A stretch of DNA of 64,000 bases, from NCBI GenBank assembly GCA_003263775.1, contig JYJJ01000034.1, positions 208,647 to 272,646 of the forward strand. Direction: 5' to 3'. Each line of letters opens with the position of its first letter. Position 1 is the first letter of the stretch. Source of the stretch: Vibrio maritimus. Lineage in GTDB: Bacteria; Pseudomonadota; Gammaproteobacteria; Enterobacterales; Vibrionaceae. The notes below the pieces were generated by a model. That model had not been told where the DNA came from, ran no database searches, and saw only the letters and a list, made by a program, of their open reading frames with translations. This document shows, in pieces, positions 38,814 through 48,017 of this stretch. The position numbers and the translations under genes were made by a program.

Positions 38814-39367
38814 ATGAGACAAATGAAACTTGAGCCAATCTGGTTAGCCTATCAATCCAGCCTAAAGGCGTTTCTACACAGTAAAATCGCCAACCCAGCG
38901 GATGTTGAAGATCTACTTCAAGAGGTTTTGATTAAAACTCACAATGGCTTCCAAGCGGTGACTGACGAGAGCAAAATCAAACCCTGGTTGTTCCAGATTG
39001 CCAACAATACCATTATCGATTTTTACCGAAAAACAGTAAAAGGCAGGAAGTGACATCGGATGATTTGTGGCACCAGGAGCAAGATGAAGCGCAGCTTATC
39101 AGCGAACTCTCCCACTGCTTGTTGCCATTTATCAAGCAGCTACCAGAGCAAGATGCCGAGCTACTCATCGCAATAGAAATCGACGCAGTGTCGCAAAAAG
39201 ATTACGCAATGAACAAGGGCATCAATTACTCCACGCTCAAGTCGCGAGTTAAGCAAAGCCGTAAAAAACTATTGGATGTATTTCATAGCTGCTGTGACTT
39301 TTCCGTTGATTCGCAGGGAAATCTTATGGAATACGCGCCCAAGTCCGGCAGTTGTCATCGCTGCTGA
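38814..39367 (+). CDS. sigZ: SigZ-like ECF RNA polymerase sigma factor, frameshifted near 39047
   Basis: ECF sigma factor. Region 2 reads NPADVEDLLQEVLIKTHNGFQ and WLFQIANNTIIDFYRK; region 4 reads MNKGINYSTLKSRVKQSRKKLLDV. A missing A at about 39047 (agg-aaa-gtg-aca) splits it into 38622-39053 and 39050-39367 frames. The long upstream open frame before 38805 is not family sequence, so I start at 38814 (38805 and 38823 also possible). The C-terminus has a Cys cluster (CC ... SGSCHRC) typical of SigZ tails. No anti-sigma gene is recognisable nearby. Confidence 0.85.
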
Positions 39368-39394
39368 TCGTCATAGGTTAACCCTTTGGCGCGG

Positions 39395-39715
39395 CTAACC
39401 TTGCTCTATCCAAACCAACCAGGCTTCAAGGCCTGTTAACACGACTGGGTAGCTCACGCACACCTCGGCTTCATCGCCACCGGAATACATGCCTTGCAGA
39501 TAAAACCCTTCCTGCGCACACCAAAACTCATAGCCATTACCACCACCGTCGTAGCTGTCACGCTCTCCAGAGAGGTAATCACGAATACCCTGAAGGATCT
39601 CTTTACCAATTAGCGCTGAGTATTGGATATCGGAAGCAAAAAAGTCCTTCAAGGCGCAATGAGATGGGCTGGCCTCATCAAAATCAGGCCATTGAAACGC
39701 TTTCTGTTCTGTCAT
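39395..39715 (-). CDS. Small acidic protein of unknown function, candidate EndoU immunity protein
   Basis: 106-aa cytoplasmic protein without a signal peptide, rich in Asp/Glu and aromatic residues (FQWPDFDEASPSH, YDGGGNGYEFW, GGDEAEVCVSYP). No domain is recognised. It lies 54 bp downstream of the exported EndoU-like nuclease on the same strand, where a cognate immunity protein would be expected. Acidic charge and size fit an RNase inhibitor. This role is inference from context only. Confidence 0.7.
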   Translation of the reverse strand: MTEQKAFQWPDFDEASPSHCALKDFFASDIQYSALIGKEILQGIRDYLSGERDSYDGGGNGYEFWCAQEGFYLQGMYSGGDEAEVCVSYPVVLTGLEAWLVWIEQG

Positions 39716-39769
39716 AATTCTCTATACACCTTTGAAGGGTCATCGCTTACCCGCCTTCCATCTCCGACA

Positions 39770-40336
39770 CTAAGGCTGGTAAATAGGAAAGCCCGTGTTT
39801 ATCTTACTATTGTCATCGTAAAGCAGCGCACTGGCAACTTGGAATGGCTTGCCATCGTCACCGTTACAGTAGCCATCGATCGCACCGCTCGCTGGCGCAC
39901 TCATGCCGCATTGTGCCCAACTTGGGTTGCTGCAATTACCCGTTGACGTGGTATTAGAGTACACAATACTAGCGGTGATTTGATCTGCACTGCAATGCTC
40001 TGGGAACATTGAGCTAAACGACTTGGTATACACCTTGCCATTAAACTCTAGCTTAATCTGCCTTAGGGTAAACACGCCTGCCGCATTGGGTGCATCAGTA
40101 GGTTGTGCGGATTGAAAGTTACTCGGTTTCACGCCCTTGGGAAAGGCATGAAATCCTTTCGCGCGGTCGTTTTTCGACGGTTCTCCGCAAAATACATGGT
40201 GCAAATTCACTTGTTTACCATCAATGGCTGAGCTCCATTCATCCAATGTGTCACAATTGATAGCAAAAGCTTGGCCGGACAGGGCTGAGCCACACAATAC
40301 ATAAAGTGACAAAGCCCATTTTGAAGACGTTTTCAT
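39770..40336 (-). CDS. Exported EndoU-like ribonuclease
   Basis: 188-aa protein with a Sec signal (LSLYVLCGSALSGQAFA) and a bacterial EndoU-type nuclease domain. The catalytic-type elements are VNLHHVFCGE (His pair), KGFHAFP (second His) and the late FSSMFPEHCSADQITASIVY. EndoU domains cleave RNA and are common as toxin tips of CDI, polymorphic and contact-dependent systems. Here it is a stand-alone secreted form with Cys residues that could form disulphides. The adjacent small acidic gene suggests a toxin-immunity pair, but a scavenging RNase is an alternative. Confidence 0.82.
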   Translation of the reverse strand: MKTSSKWALSLYVLCGSALSGQAFAINCDTLDEWSSAIDGKQVNLHHVFCGEPSKNDRAKGFHAFPKGVKPSNFQSAQPTDAPNAAGVFTLRQIKLEFNGKVYTKSFSSMFPEHCSADQITASIVYSNTTSTGNCSNPSWAQCGMSAPASGAIDGYCNGDDGKPFQVASALLYDDNSKINTGFPIYQP

Positions 40337-40553
40337 ATTAATAATTCCTTGTTCTAGCCTGACGATATTTTGTACTAACCCGTTTGGACTCTAGACACGC
40401 TTGAGGGAACACGCGAGTAAAGCATGGCTAAAGTACGGCAAGTTGTGACTCAAAGATAATCTTGATGTAAATGACAATTTTCAAGATTTCAATTTCCTTT
40501 CAAAACACAGACCCATTTAAGTCTCGTTAAGTCATTTAACAAGGAGCAAAAAT

Positions 40554-41054
40554 TTGGACTACCGCACAGATGCCGATATGGAATATGTTAGGATGCGGTT
40601 ACCAATTCTTCTATGGGTTAACATCACCTTGAACAGCAAATTAAAAATTCTCCTTGTTGCGGCAGCGCTGGGCGCTGGCTTCTATTTGCCATCGCTGTTT
40701 AAACAGGCGCCAAACGCAGAGATAGATTTGACTGACTATTGCATGCTCACTGACGAGGTTTGCGAGCAGCAAGGCGTAAAAGTTAAGCTTGATACGCGCC
40801 GTGTCACGCCGCTGACGCCGATTAAGGTCGATGTATTTTGGCCAAATGCCAATGCGGAGTTTTTAACCATTTCTTTGGAAGGCAAGGAGATGGACATGGG
40901 CGTCGCCAAGTATCAGCTTGAGATGATCAAACCTGACGTCTATCAAGGTGAAATTATCTTACCAGTTTGCGCCGAGCAACGTATGACTTGGTATGGTAAG
41001 GTTTCTGATGGTGAGACCGACATTAAAGCAGCCTTGAGGATGAGTGCTCGATGA
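40554..41054 (+). CDS. Membrane-anchored protein linked to SCO/copper genes
   Basis: 166-aa protein with one N-terminal transmembrane segment (KILLVAAALGAGFYLPSLF) and a periplasmic domain with several Cys (YCMLTDEVCEQQGV, LPVCAEQR). The name is not recognised. TTG at 40554 is used because AAGGAG precedes it by 8 nt; the membrane segment begins about 30 residues later. Its stop overlaps the SCO1 start by 4 nt (ATGA), so it is coupled to SCO1 and probably helps copper delivery or cytochrome oxidase assembly. Confidence 0.72.
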   Translation: MDYRTDADMEYVRMRLPILLWVNITLNSKLKILLVAAALGAGFYLPSLFKQAPNAEIDLTDYCMLTDEVCEQQGVKVKLDTRRVTPLTPIKVDVFWPNANAEFLTISLEGKEMDMGVAKYQLEMIKPDVYQGEIILPVCAEQRMTWYGKVSDGETDIKAALRMSAR

Positions 41055-41662
41055 ACAGAAAATGGATAGGACTTCTAGCGGTTGCGTTTGGCCTTGGCAT
41101 AGGCAGCAACCTCTATCTCGACGACCAACAACAAAAACAGCAGCAGGCCGAAGAGCTTACCAAGTTGCAAGCGGTCTCCGAATCGGTACTGTATGGCGAG
41201 AATGGGCAAGCTGTTGCGATTTTTGATCAAGCAGATCCTCGCACCCGTGTGGTCTACTTTGGTTTTACCCGCTGCCCCGATGTCTGCCCAACCTCATTGG
41301 CGATGCTAGCTGGCGCGTTGAATCAGGTCGATGATGAAACCAAAGCCACACTAAGACCTATGTTTGTCTCTCTCGATCCTGAGCGAGATGCCGCAGAAGC
41401 CTCTGCCGAGTACGCCCACTACTTTCACCCGATGATTGAAGGCTTATCTGCGCCGCTGGACGTCACCAAGCCGCTTGCTCACAAGTATGGCGTTATCTTC
41501 CGTAAGACAGAACTAGAGGACTCCAAGCTTGGCTATACCCTCGACCACAGTTCGTATTTCTATTTCCTAAGCCCGGACGGCACGCTTATTGAGAAAGTGC
41601 CCCACACACTCAATCCTGCTCCGATTATTGAGGCGATTCATCGCGTTAATAAGCAAGGATAA
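41051..41662 (+). CDS. SCO1/SenC family copper protein
   Basis: Thioredoxin-fold copper chaperone for the CuA site of cytochrome c oxidase, 203 aa. The N-terminal membrane anchor WIGLLAVAFGLGIGSNLYL is followed by FGFTRCPDVCPTSLAML, whose CPDVCP binds copper, and the distal copper ligand His in LDHSSYFYFLSPDG. Located on the periplasmic face of the inner membrane. It is coupled to the upstream gene and lies 61 bp before the PCuAC chaperone, forming a copper-delivery operon. Confidence 0.95.
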   Translation: MNRKWIGLLAVAFGLGIGSNLYLDDQQQKQQQAEELTKLQAVSESVLYGENGQAVAIFDQADPRTRVVYFGFTRCPDVCPTSLAMLAGALNQVDDETKATLRPMFVSLDPERDAAEASAEYAHYFHPMIEGLSAPLDVTKPLAHKYGVIFRKTELEDSKLGYTLDHSSYFYFLSPDGTLIEKVPHTLNPAPIIEAIHRVNKQG

Positions 41663-41723
41663 GCAACACTATATTTATAAACGATGCACTTATAACGATG
41701 CACCCATAACAATGGAATGAACC

Positions 41724-42176
41724 ATGAAGCTCAACAAACTCCTTCTATCAGCAATCGCCCTAGCTCCTCTTTCTATGGCACACGCCGCTATCGATGTGAA
41801 TGATGTGTACGCACGCGCGACACCACCCAATGCCACAACCAGCGCCGTATTTGGCACCATTGAAAATACCGGCAATGAAGTTCGCACTATTGTCAGCGCA
41901 AGCTCACAGGCTTCGAGCGTCGTTGAGCTTCACGATGTCATCAAAGAAGGTGATGTCATGAAGATGCGCCAAGTGAGCACCATCGATATTCCAGCCAATG
42001 GTAAAACCATCCTTAAGCCTGGTAGCCTGCATGTGATGCTATTGGATGTAAAAGCGCCAATGAAAGAAGGGGACACCATTAACGTTGAGCTAAGCTTTGC
42101 CAATGGCGAAGTGAAAGTCCTAACCGTGCCAGTGAAAAAAGTCATGTCGGGCATGAAGCATCATAAACATCACTAA
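41724..42176 (+). CDS. PCu(A)C periplasmic copper chaperone
   Basis: 150-aa exported copper(I) chaperone (DUF461). A signal peptide (LLLSAIALAPLSMAHA) is followed by the domain with the copper motif H-x10-M-x21-H-x-M: His in VELHDVIKEG, Met in MKMRQ, and GSLHVMLLD. A His-rich tail (MKHHKHH) could bind extra metal. It delivers copper to the CuA centre together with SCO1. A terminator follows. Confidence 0.94.
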   Translation: MKLNKLLLSAIALAPLSMAHAAIDVNDVYARATPPNATTSAVFGTIENTGNEVRTIVSASSQASSVVELHDVIKEGDVMKMRQVSTIDIPANGKTILKPGSLHVMLLDVKAPMKEGDTINVELSFANGEVKVLTVPVKKVMSGMKHHKHH

Positions 42177-42200
42177 TTCATTTCCCTGTCGGAACACCAT

Positions 42201-42226
42201 AAAGCCAACCAACTGTTGGCTTTTTT
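42201..42226 (+). terminator. Intrinsic terminator
   Basis: AAAGCCAAC pairs with GTTGGCTTT (loop CAACT), with TTTTTT at the end. Confidence 0.93.
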
Positions 42227-42702
42227 AATGCCGTTTCGTAATGACCAGAATCCACACCTCGACACAGTTAACGTAAAAACGGAAGGGAATTCACACATTT
42301 CCAACTGCCTTAGCTCTTGATGCTTAATAACTAAAGGCTTTCAGCCGCCCCACTTAAATGAGATCACAGAGACGTCGTTGGAAAAGCGATCGGTCATAAC
42401 GAATAACCAGCTACATAAGTCTAATCAGGGTAACAGTTTCTGTCTTGCCAACTGTAAATACACATTGTTGTATAACTAGTGAGGGTACACAGAGGAAATA
42501 TCACCTAGTAGCTACTGGAAAAAATTTGGAATCGATCTACAATTGCGAGCAGCAAAAACTTGGCGAGAAATCGCTTTCAAGACATACTGCCGCAAGCAGA
42601 GTCTAAAACCAACGTCAGAAACCTTACAGAATAAGACATCATAGATATCAATGCGGACTGAACCATGTTCCATCTGCAAAGTGACGTAGTAACTTAGAGG
42701 TA
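42227..42702. other. Intergenic region without recognised feature
   Basis: About 475 bases between the copper operon terminator and the S30AE-like gene. It presumably contains that gene's promoter. I found no credible coding frame or repeat. Confidence 0.5.
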
Positions 42703-42705
42703 ATG

Positions 42706-43068
42706 ATGACAAAGAACCTTCAAAGGGTCGCGATAACCGAGCAAACACAGTCAGCACTCGACCAAGAGTGCCAACAGTTATGGGATAGTTTCCCTGACCT
42801 TGTTGATGTTGAATCAAATATCATGTTTCACCAAGGGTTTGGTGATTACGAGATCACTTTAAAGACCACGCTACCGCACCAAACGATTTGTGTTGTAAGA
42901 AACGACCGACTGTTAGACGAGGCACTGAGCGATGCGTTTGCTGCTTCACACCATAAACTGACCAAATATCAAGATAAGCAACGCGTTAAACTTTTTTGGG
43001 CTGGAAAACTCAAAGTGGCTTTGGGTCGACTACTTACGACTCGACAAAGCGGTTCTATCAAGTCTTAA
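42706..43068 (+). CDS. Small protein with S30AE/HPF-like features
   Basis: 120-aa protein. Its middle (GDYEITLKTTLPHQTICVVRNDR then LLDEALSDAFAASHHKL) resembles the beta-strand and helix of S30AE ribosome-hibernation factors, with a basic C-terminus (KQRVKLFWAGKLK). The resemblance is by eye and partial, so function is open. ATG 42706 is 6 nt after GAGG; ATG 42703 is the alternative. It lies upstream of the RsgA-like ribosome GTPase, which would fit a ribosome-related role. Confidence 0.6.
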   Translation: MTKNLQRVAITEQTQSALDQECQQLWDSFPDLVDVESNIMFHQGFGDYEITLKTTLPHQTICVVRNDRLLDEALSDAFAASHHKLTKYQDKQRVKLFWAGKLKVALGRLLTTRQSGSIKS

Positions 43069-43209
43069 CCTCAAAAAGGTCATTAACAACGGAAATATCA
43101 TATCTAGCTCTTTTCTGCTGACCATAGAACAAGCTAGTGGTATTATTCGCGCTTATTGTCTATATCTAACCTAGATATCTCAATTTTTGCTTCAATTAGG
43201 AGGATTTTC

Positions 43210-43260
43210 ATGATTGTTATTCACACCCACCCGGTAAAGTTGGCTAAAAACAACGGTTAA
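43210..43260 (+). CDS. Candidate 16-aa leader peptide upstream of RsgA paralogue
   Basis: AGGAGG at 43198-43203 lies 6 nt before an ATG that encodes MIVIHTHPVKLAKNNG and a stop. Two His and a Pro occur in the first eight residues. Its 3' half overlaps one arm of alternative RNA structures (43228-43327). The ideal ribosome site makes translation likely; a regulatory role is inference. Confidence 0.45.
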   Translation: MIVIHTHPVKLAKNNG

Positions 43261-43404
43261 GCGAAACACAACAACACACGCAGTTTCCTAACCCTCTTCC
43301 CTTCTTTACCCGGTGTTCATAACCGGGGTCTTGTGCAACCTGCACACACTTACATCGGTAAGTACCTGACCCTTATAAAAAATAAGACCAAATTTTAGGT
43401 ACTA
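43228..43404 (+). promoter_or_regulatory. Structured leader with alternative stems before RsgA paralogue
   Basis: Segment 1 (43228-43239, CACCCGGTAAAG) can pair with segment 2 (43304-43315, CTTTACCCGGTG, 11 of 12). Segment 2 can instead pair with segment 3 (ACCGGG at 43322-43327). Further on, AGTACC (43361-43366) can pair with GGTACT (43399-43404), which covers the gene's ribosome site (AGGTAC). Such exclusive pairings suggest translational control coupled to the small leader frame. Confidence 0.45.
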
Positions 43405-43407
43405 ACA

Positions 43408-44463
43408 ATGCATTCTATTTTTACCCATCCAATCGCGATCAACGAACTTGGCTGGAAAACCTATTTTCAACAACAACTCACGCTAGAAGAGTATGACGGC
43501 ATTATTTTCGGCCGAGTGATTGCTCATCATCGCAGCGGTTATATCGTTTGTACTGAGCAACAAGAGTTTCACCTTGAACACCACATTAGCTATCCAGCGA
43601 TGACGGTGGGAGACTGGCTACTCCTTGACGAACAAAAGGGTTTTGTTCGCTTGCTAGAGCGAAAGTCACTGTTCAGCCGCAAAGCGCCAGGCTCAAAAAT
43701 CGAAGAGCAGTACATTGCTGCTAACGTCGATACCGTGTTCATCGTCTGCTCGCTTAACTATGACTTTAATCTCAGTCGTATCGAGCGCTACCTGACATTG
43801 GTGAACGAATCCAAAGCAGAAGCAGTCATCGTACTCACCAAAGCCGACTTGTGTGACGATGTCGACGACAAGCGTCAGCAAGTGCAATCCCTCGACCCAT
43901 TTTTGATGATAGAAACGGTCAATGCACTTGATTCGGAGTCTCTTCAAGGACTGCAATCATGGTGCGGGACGGGGCAAACTGTGGCATTTATGGGTTCATC
44001 GGGTGTCGGTAAGTCGACATTGGTGAATACACTGATGCAAACGCAAACTCAGGCGACAGGCGGCATTCGTGAAGACGACAGTAAAGGTCGCCACACCACG
44101 ACGTCTCGCTCAATGCACAAAATGCCAAAAGGTGGATTGCTTTTAGATACACCGGGAATGCGCGAAATTCAGCTCACGGCCAGTGAAGAAGGCCTAGCCG
44201 AAACCTTTAGTGATGTTGAAGCGCTGATAAACCAGTGCCGTTTTAGTGATTGTCAGCACACCAACGAGCCAGGCTGCGCAGTACGCAAAGCTCTGGAAGC
44301 CGGTGAGCTAGATGAGAGACGAATGGAGAACTACTTCAAACTGCAGCGCGAGCAAGCAAGAAACAGTGCTTCACTTGCAGAAAAACGCAGCAAATCCAAA
44401 GAGTTTGGTAAGTTCATCAAGTCGGTGCAGTCTGAAAGTCGCCATCGTAAAAAAGGCTACTAA
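43408..44463 (+). CDS. rsgA: Ribosome small-subunit GTPase RsgA-like protein
   Basis: 351-aa circularly permuted GTPase assisting late 30S maturation. An OB-fold N-terminus is followed by the permuted G motifs: G4 TKAD, G1 GSSGVGKST, G2 region GRHTTTSR and G3 DTPGMRE. The zinc knuckle CRFSDCQHTNEPGC completes the family signature. It is not next to orn or psd, the usual setting of the main copy, so it may be a paralogue. The C-terminal lysine-rich tail (KRSKSKEFGK, SRHRKKGY) contacts RNA in the family. Confidence 0.92.
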   Translation: MHSIFTHPIAINELGWKTYFQQQLTLEEYDGIIFGRVIAHHRSGYIVCTEQQEFHLEHHISYPAMTVGDWLLLDEQKGFVRLLERKSLFSRKAPGSKIEEQYIAANVDTVFIVCSLNYDFNLSRIERYLTLVNESKAEAVIVLTKADLCDDVDDKRQQVQSLDPFLMIETVNALDSESLQGLQSWCGTGQTVAFMGSSGVGKSTLVNTLMQTQTQATGGIREDDSKGRHTTTSRSMHKMPKGGLLLDTPGMREIQLTASEEGLAETFSDVEALINQCRFSDCQHTNEPGCAVRKALEAGELDERRMENYFKLQREQARNSASLAEKRSKSKEFGKFIKSVQSESRHRKKGY

Positions 44464-44493
44464 CGGATTAGGCAATTAAGTCTAAACAAACAT

Positions 44494-44519
44494 GGCTCCG
44501 AGTACGCTCGGAGCTTTTT
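44494..44519 (+). terminator. Intrinsic terminator, convergent genes
   Basis: GCTCCGAG and CTCGGAGC form an 8-bp stem with a TACG loop, then TTTTT. Confidence 0.92.
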
Positions 44520-44528
44520 ACATCACAC

Positions 44529-44966
44529 TTAAGGCTGATAACCAGGTACATCTAGCAGCAACATTTTACTGCGCACAAACAACCCATTACCTCGCCCTAT
44601 CTCGCGATCTTCACCATCATAGACAACCGACTCAACAATAAACTGGCTGCTGTTGATATTGACCACTTTACCTACCGCTTTCATACGCCCCTTGGACACA
44701 GGTCGAGTGATGTAGGTAGTAAAAGAGGTCGTGAGGACAAAGTACTCTTTCTCTAGGCTTGCAGCAGCAAAAAAGGCAGCATCATCGAGCATTTTAAAGT
44801 AGACCGAGCCGTGCACCGCGCCTGCCGTGTGAAAGTATTTTTTGTGTAGCTCAATTTCAATATCTGCCTGAGCTTCCTGAACTTTAATTCGAGGTAAGTA
44901 GAATTCGTTAATTGGCGCTGCTAAGTACATGCTTTCTAGCGCTTGATAGTGCTGGGGATTCTCCAT
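44529..44966 (-). CDS. PaaI-family hotdog thioesterase
   Basis: 145-aa acyl-CoA thioesterase-like protein with a hotdog fold. The segment FHTAGAVHGSVYFKMLDDAAFFAA is the HGG/D catalytic helix of PaaI-type enzymes and TTSFTTYITRPVSKGRMKAVG the following strands. It lies downstream of fadE on the same strand, separated by a terminator, so it may relate to acyl-CoA turnover without being strictly in the operon. Confidence 0.9.
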   Translation of the reverse strand: MENPQHYQALESMYLAAPINEFYLPRIKVQEAQADIEIELHKKYFHTAGAVHGSVYFKMLDDAAFFAAASLEKEYFVLTTSFTTYITRPVSKGRMKAVGKVVNINSSQFIVESVVYDGEDREIGRGNGLFVRSKMLLLDVPGYQP

Positions 44967-45006
44967 GATGTTCCTCGTTGAGACTTAATCGTTGGTTATC
45001 GTTATA

Positions 45007-45039
45007 CAAAAAAGCCTGCCTACCGAAGTAGACAGGCTT
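45007..45039 (-). terminator. Intrinsic terminator of psrA-fadE
   Basis: Read on the - strand, AAGCCTGtCTAC pairs with GTAGgCAGGCTT around TTCG, followed by a T-run (A-run at 45008-45013 on +). Confidence 0.88.
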
Positions 45040-45045
45040 CTAATG

Positions 45046-47339
45046 CTAGCTTGCGTTGGCGAGCGCCATTTGTTTTGGAGGAGCACCATTTGTTAGCGTG
45101 GTCTTCATATCATGGCTGAAGTGGTCAACCTGAATCGCGCGGTAACGCAGCGCATCCGCCTCTATAATTTTATCGACTTCTTCTTGGCTCAAAACATTTT
45201 CTTTTAATGCTTGTGCCAAACGGTCAGCCAATAGACCTTTGCGAGCGACCTTGCCTGCTTTAACGCCAGCAAGAAGCTTCTTCTCTAAATCTCGAACGCC
45301 ATACATGGCAACAAAAGCGCGATCCATCAGCCGACATTGTCATCCTCAGCAGCTCCGACATAGCACAGATGCGTCAAGCGATCGCGCATTTCACCAGGTA
45401 CCATCAACTTGTTTGCGATGCGCAAAGTGACATCATCGCTTGGCAATTTGAAATGGTTACCAATTGGGAATAGCAGTGTTTTTAGTGTTTTACCTGCGAA
45501 TCCACTTGGGAAGTTGCGGTAAGCTTCGTTCAAAGACTTCGCCGCGTGGTAGAAACAGTAGTCAGCAGCATAATCAACAAAGTCGCGCTCTTCTGCTCGG
45601 CTACCCTCGTCTTGGTATTTCTTCAATACTGCTGATGCCAAATAGAGATATGCAAGACCATCACCGAGACGCGCAGAAATCAGCTCTTTTCGTTTCAGTT
45701 CACCACCCAGCGTTAACATGGCAAAGTCAGCGCTCACTGCCAGTGCTTTGCTCAAGCGCTTTAAGTTCTTGTAATGACGGGCTGTTTCACCACTTACCGG
45801 CGACGATGTTAGCGCAGAGCCTGTCAGTGCTGCAAACAAGCCGCCAATCGAGTTTTTCGTCGCATGACCGATATGCTTAAACAGCAAATTATCAAACGCC
45901 TCAAGACCCGCTTGATGATCTGGGTTGGCCGCCGCTTCCATTTCTTGGAATACGTATGGATGGCAACGCGTGGCACCCTGACCAAAAATCATAAGGTTAC
46001 GCGTTAGAATGTTCGCACCTTCTACCGTGATGGCAACAGGAACACCTAAATACGCCGAGGACAAGTAGTTCATTGGACCACATTGAATAGCACGCCCTGC
46101 GTGGATATCCATTGAGTCATTCAAGATAGTGCGCGAGATTTCTGTCATGTGATATTTGGCAATGGCGGTGACAATACCCGGTTTTTGCCCCATATCAAGC
46201 GACGTCGTTGTTAGGGTGCGGCTCGCTTCCAGCAAGTAGTTCAAACCGCCAATACGACCTAGCGCTTCGGCTACCCCTTCAAATTTACCAATCGACATAC
46301 CAAACTGCTTGCGAACATAGGCGTACGCACCGGTTGTTCTCGCCGTCAAATGGCCAATAGCGGTGCCTAGTGCGGGCAGTGAAATACCGCGCCCTGCTGA
46401 CAGACATTCCACCAACATACGCCAGCCCTTACCCGCATAGTTAGCGCCGCCAATGAGCCAATCCATTGGGATAAAGACATCCTCACCTTGGATCGTGCCA
46501 TTCATAAAGGCCAAATGAAGAGGGTCATGTCTTTCACCTATCACCACACCAGGGTGATCGGTTGGAATCAATGCACAGGTAATGCCGACGTTCTTGTTAT
46601 CGCCAAGCAAACCTTCTGGGTCTAGCATCTTAAACGCCAGTCCCATTACGGTCGCTATGGGCGCTAGGGTGATATAACGTTTGTTCCAGTTAAGTCGGAT
46701 ACCCAGCACTTTCTCACCTTGATGTTCGCCATAGCAAACAACGCCCGTATCCGGTATACCACCCGCATCAGAACCTGCTTCAGGCCCCGTTAGGGCAAAA
46801 CATGGCGTGTCTGTACCATCAGCGAGTCGAGGCAACCAATAGTCTTTTTGTGCTTGAGTACCATAGTGTGAGAGCAGTTCGCCAGGGCCTAGGGAGTTAG
46901 GTACCATGACCGTAATCGCCGCGCTCATGCTGCGGGTCGCGATTTTGGACACTATGGTTGAGTTGGCCAGCGCAGAGAAAGCGCGCCCGCCATATTCCTT
47001 GGAGATGATCAGCGAGAAGAAGCGTTCTTTCTTTAGATACTCCCAAACTTGTGGTGGCAAATCGCGATCTTCTTTGACGATTTTGTGATCATCGAGCATC
47101 GACAACAGCGTTTCGAGCTGGTTATCAATAAAGTGCTGTTCTTCCGCAGTCAGCGTCGGCTTGGGATAATTGTGAAGAGTATTAAAATCTGGATTACCAG
47201 AAAACAATTCGCCATCCCACCATACTCCACCCGCTTCCATTGCCTCACGTTCAGTGGCTGACAGAGGTGGCAGCACTTTCTTAAACAAATTAAATGCTGG
47301 CTGGCTGATCAACTTCTTTGTAATGACACTCATATCCAT
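45046..47339 (-). CDS. fadE: Acyl-CoA dehydrogenase FadE, frameshifted near 45330
   Basis: First enzyme of the beta-oxidation cycle, oxidising acyl-CoA to enoyl-CoA. It has the FadE-type length (about 760 aa) with N-terminal helical region, flavoprotein core (PCFALTGPEAGSDAGG, LNWNKRYITLAP, GRGISLPALG, EGANILTRNLMIFGQG) and the FadE-specific C-terminal DUF1974 part. A missing C near 45330 splits the end: AAEDDNVG-stop, then LMDRAFVAMYGVRDLEKKL to 45046. ATG 47339 overlaps the PsrA stop (TAATG) with AAAGGA upstream; ATG 47333 is also possible. Confidence 0.94.
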
Positions 47340-48001
47340 TAATCCTTTTGTTGAGTTTCGCAATTATCTTGCTTGTTGTCGGTTTCTAAGCCAGCCGAAA
47401 TGTAGGGTATGGCTTGCTCGATAATGTTTAGTAAGTCACTGTCTTGATCGAATTGACTCGCGGCGATCTCGTTTAATGCCTTAGACGATACGGTGGCAAA
47501 AACGAACGCCCCAAGGGCAAAATGCAATCGCCAAAACAAAGACTCTTCATCAATACTTGGGTTGGCTTTGAGCATGGATTGTTTGAATAGCTCTAAAGTT
47601 TTCCCGTAATGATTAACAATGAACCATCGCAAATGTCCTTGAACATCGCTATAACCGCTGGCGATGAGCAATAAAAAGCTAGCCATGCCATTTGGGTGTA
47701 ATTTATTTAAACCCAATAGCGGCGACTTTATTGTGTTCAACACATCCTCAACGCTATAGCTTGTTCTAAGGTTCAATTGTTCTAATTGCCCATGCACTTG
47801 TGGCATTAAGTGAACGAGGTAATCGTCTAGAATCGCCTGCACTAAAGAGTTTTTATCTCCAAAGTGATAATTGACGGCGGCGAGGTTCACATCGGCCTTT
47901 TGAGTGATATCTCGTAGCGATGTATTGTTATAGCCACGCTCTATAAATAGAGTTTGAGCAATATTAAATATCTTTTCTTTTGTTCCAGATTTTACTTTCA
48001 T
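47339..48001 (-). CDS. psrA: TetR-family regulator PsrA (fatty-acid responsive)
   Basis: 220-aa TetR-type repressor. HTH: EKIFNIAQTLFIERGYNNTSL and ADVNLAAVNYHFGDKNSLV, the latter nearly identical to Pseudomonas PsrA. Known PsrA proteins bind long-chain fatty acids and release operators of the type CAAAC-N-GTTTG. Such sites occur in its own upstream region (48018-48034) and before phaP (48596-48613). It overlaps the fadE start, so it is co-transcribed with and likely represses that gene. Confidence 0.9.
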   Translation of the reverse strand: MKVKSGTKEKIFNIAQTLFIERGYNNTSLRDITQKADVNLAAVNYHFGDKNSLVQAILDDYLVHLMPQVHGQLEQLNLRTSYSVEDVLNTIKSPLLGLNKLHPNGMASFLLLIASGYSDVQGHLRWFIVNHYGKTLELFKQSMLKANPSIDEESLFWRLHFALGAFVFATVSSKALNEIAASQFDQDSDLLNIIEQAIPYISAGLETDNKQDNCETQQKD

Positions 48002-48017
48002 AATTTAAAACGCCCGT

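Noticed and set aside
42512..42817. 101-aa - strand frame overlapping the S30AE-like gene start
   Set aside because: Overlaps a better-supported gene and has no start signal or homology that I can see.
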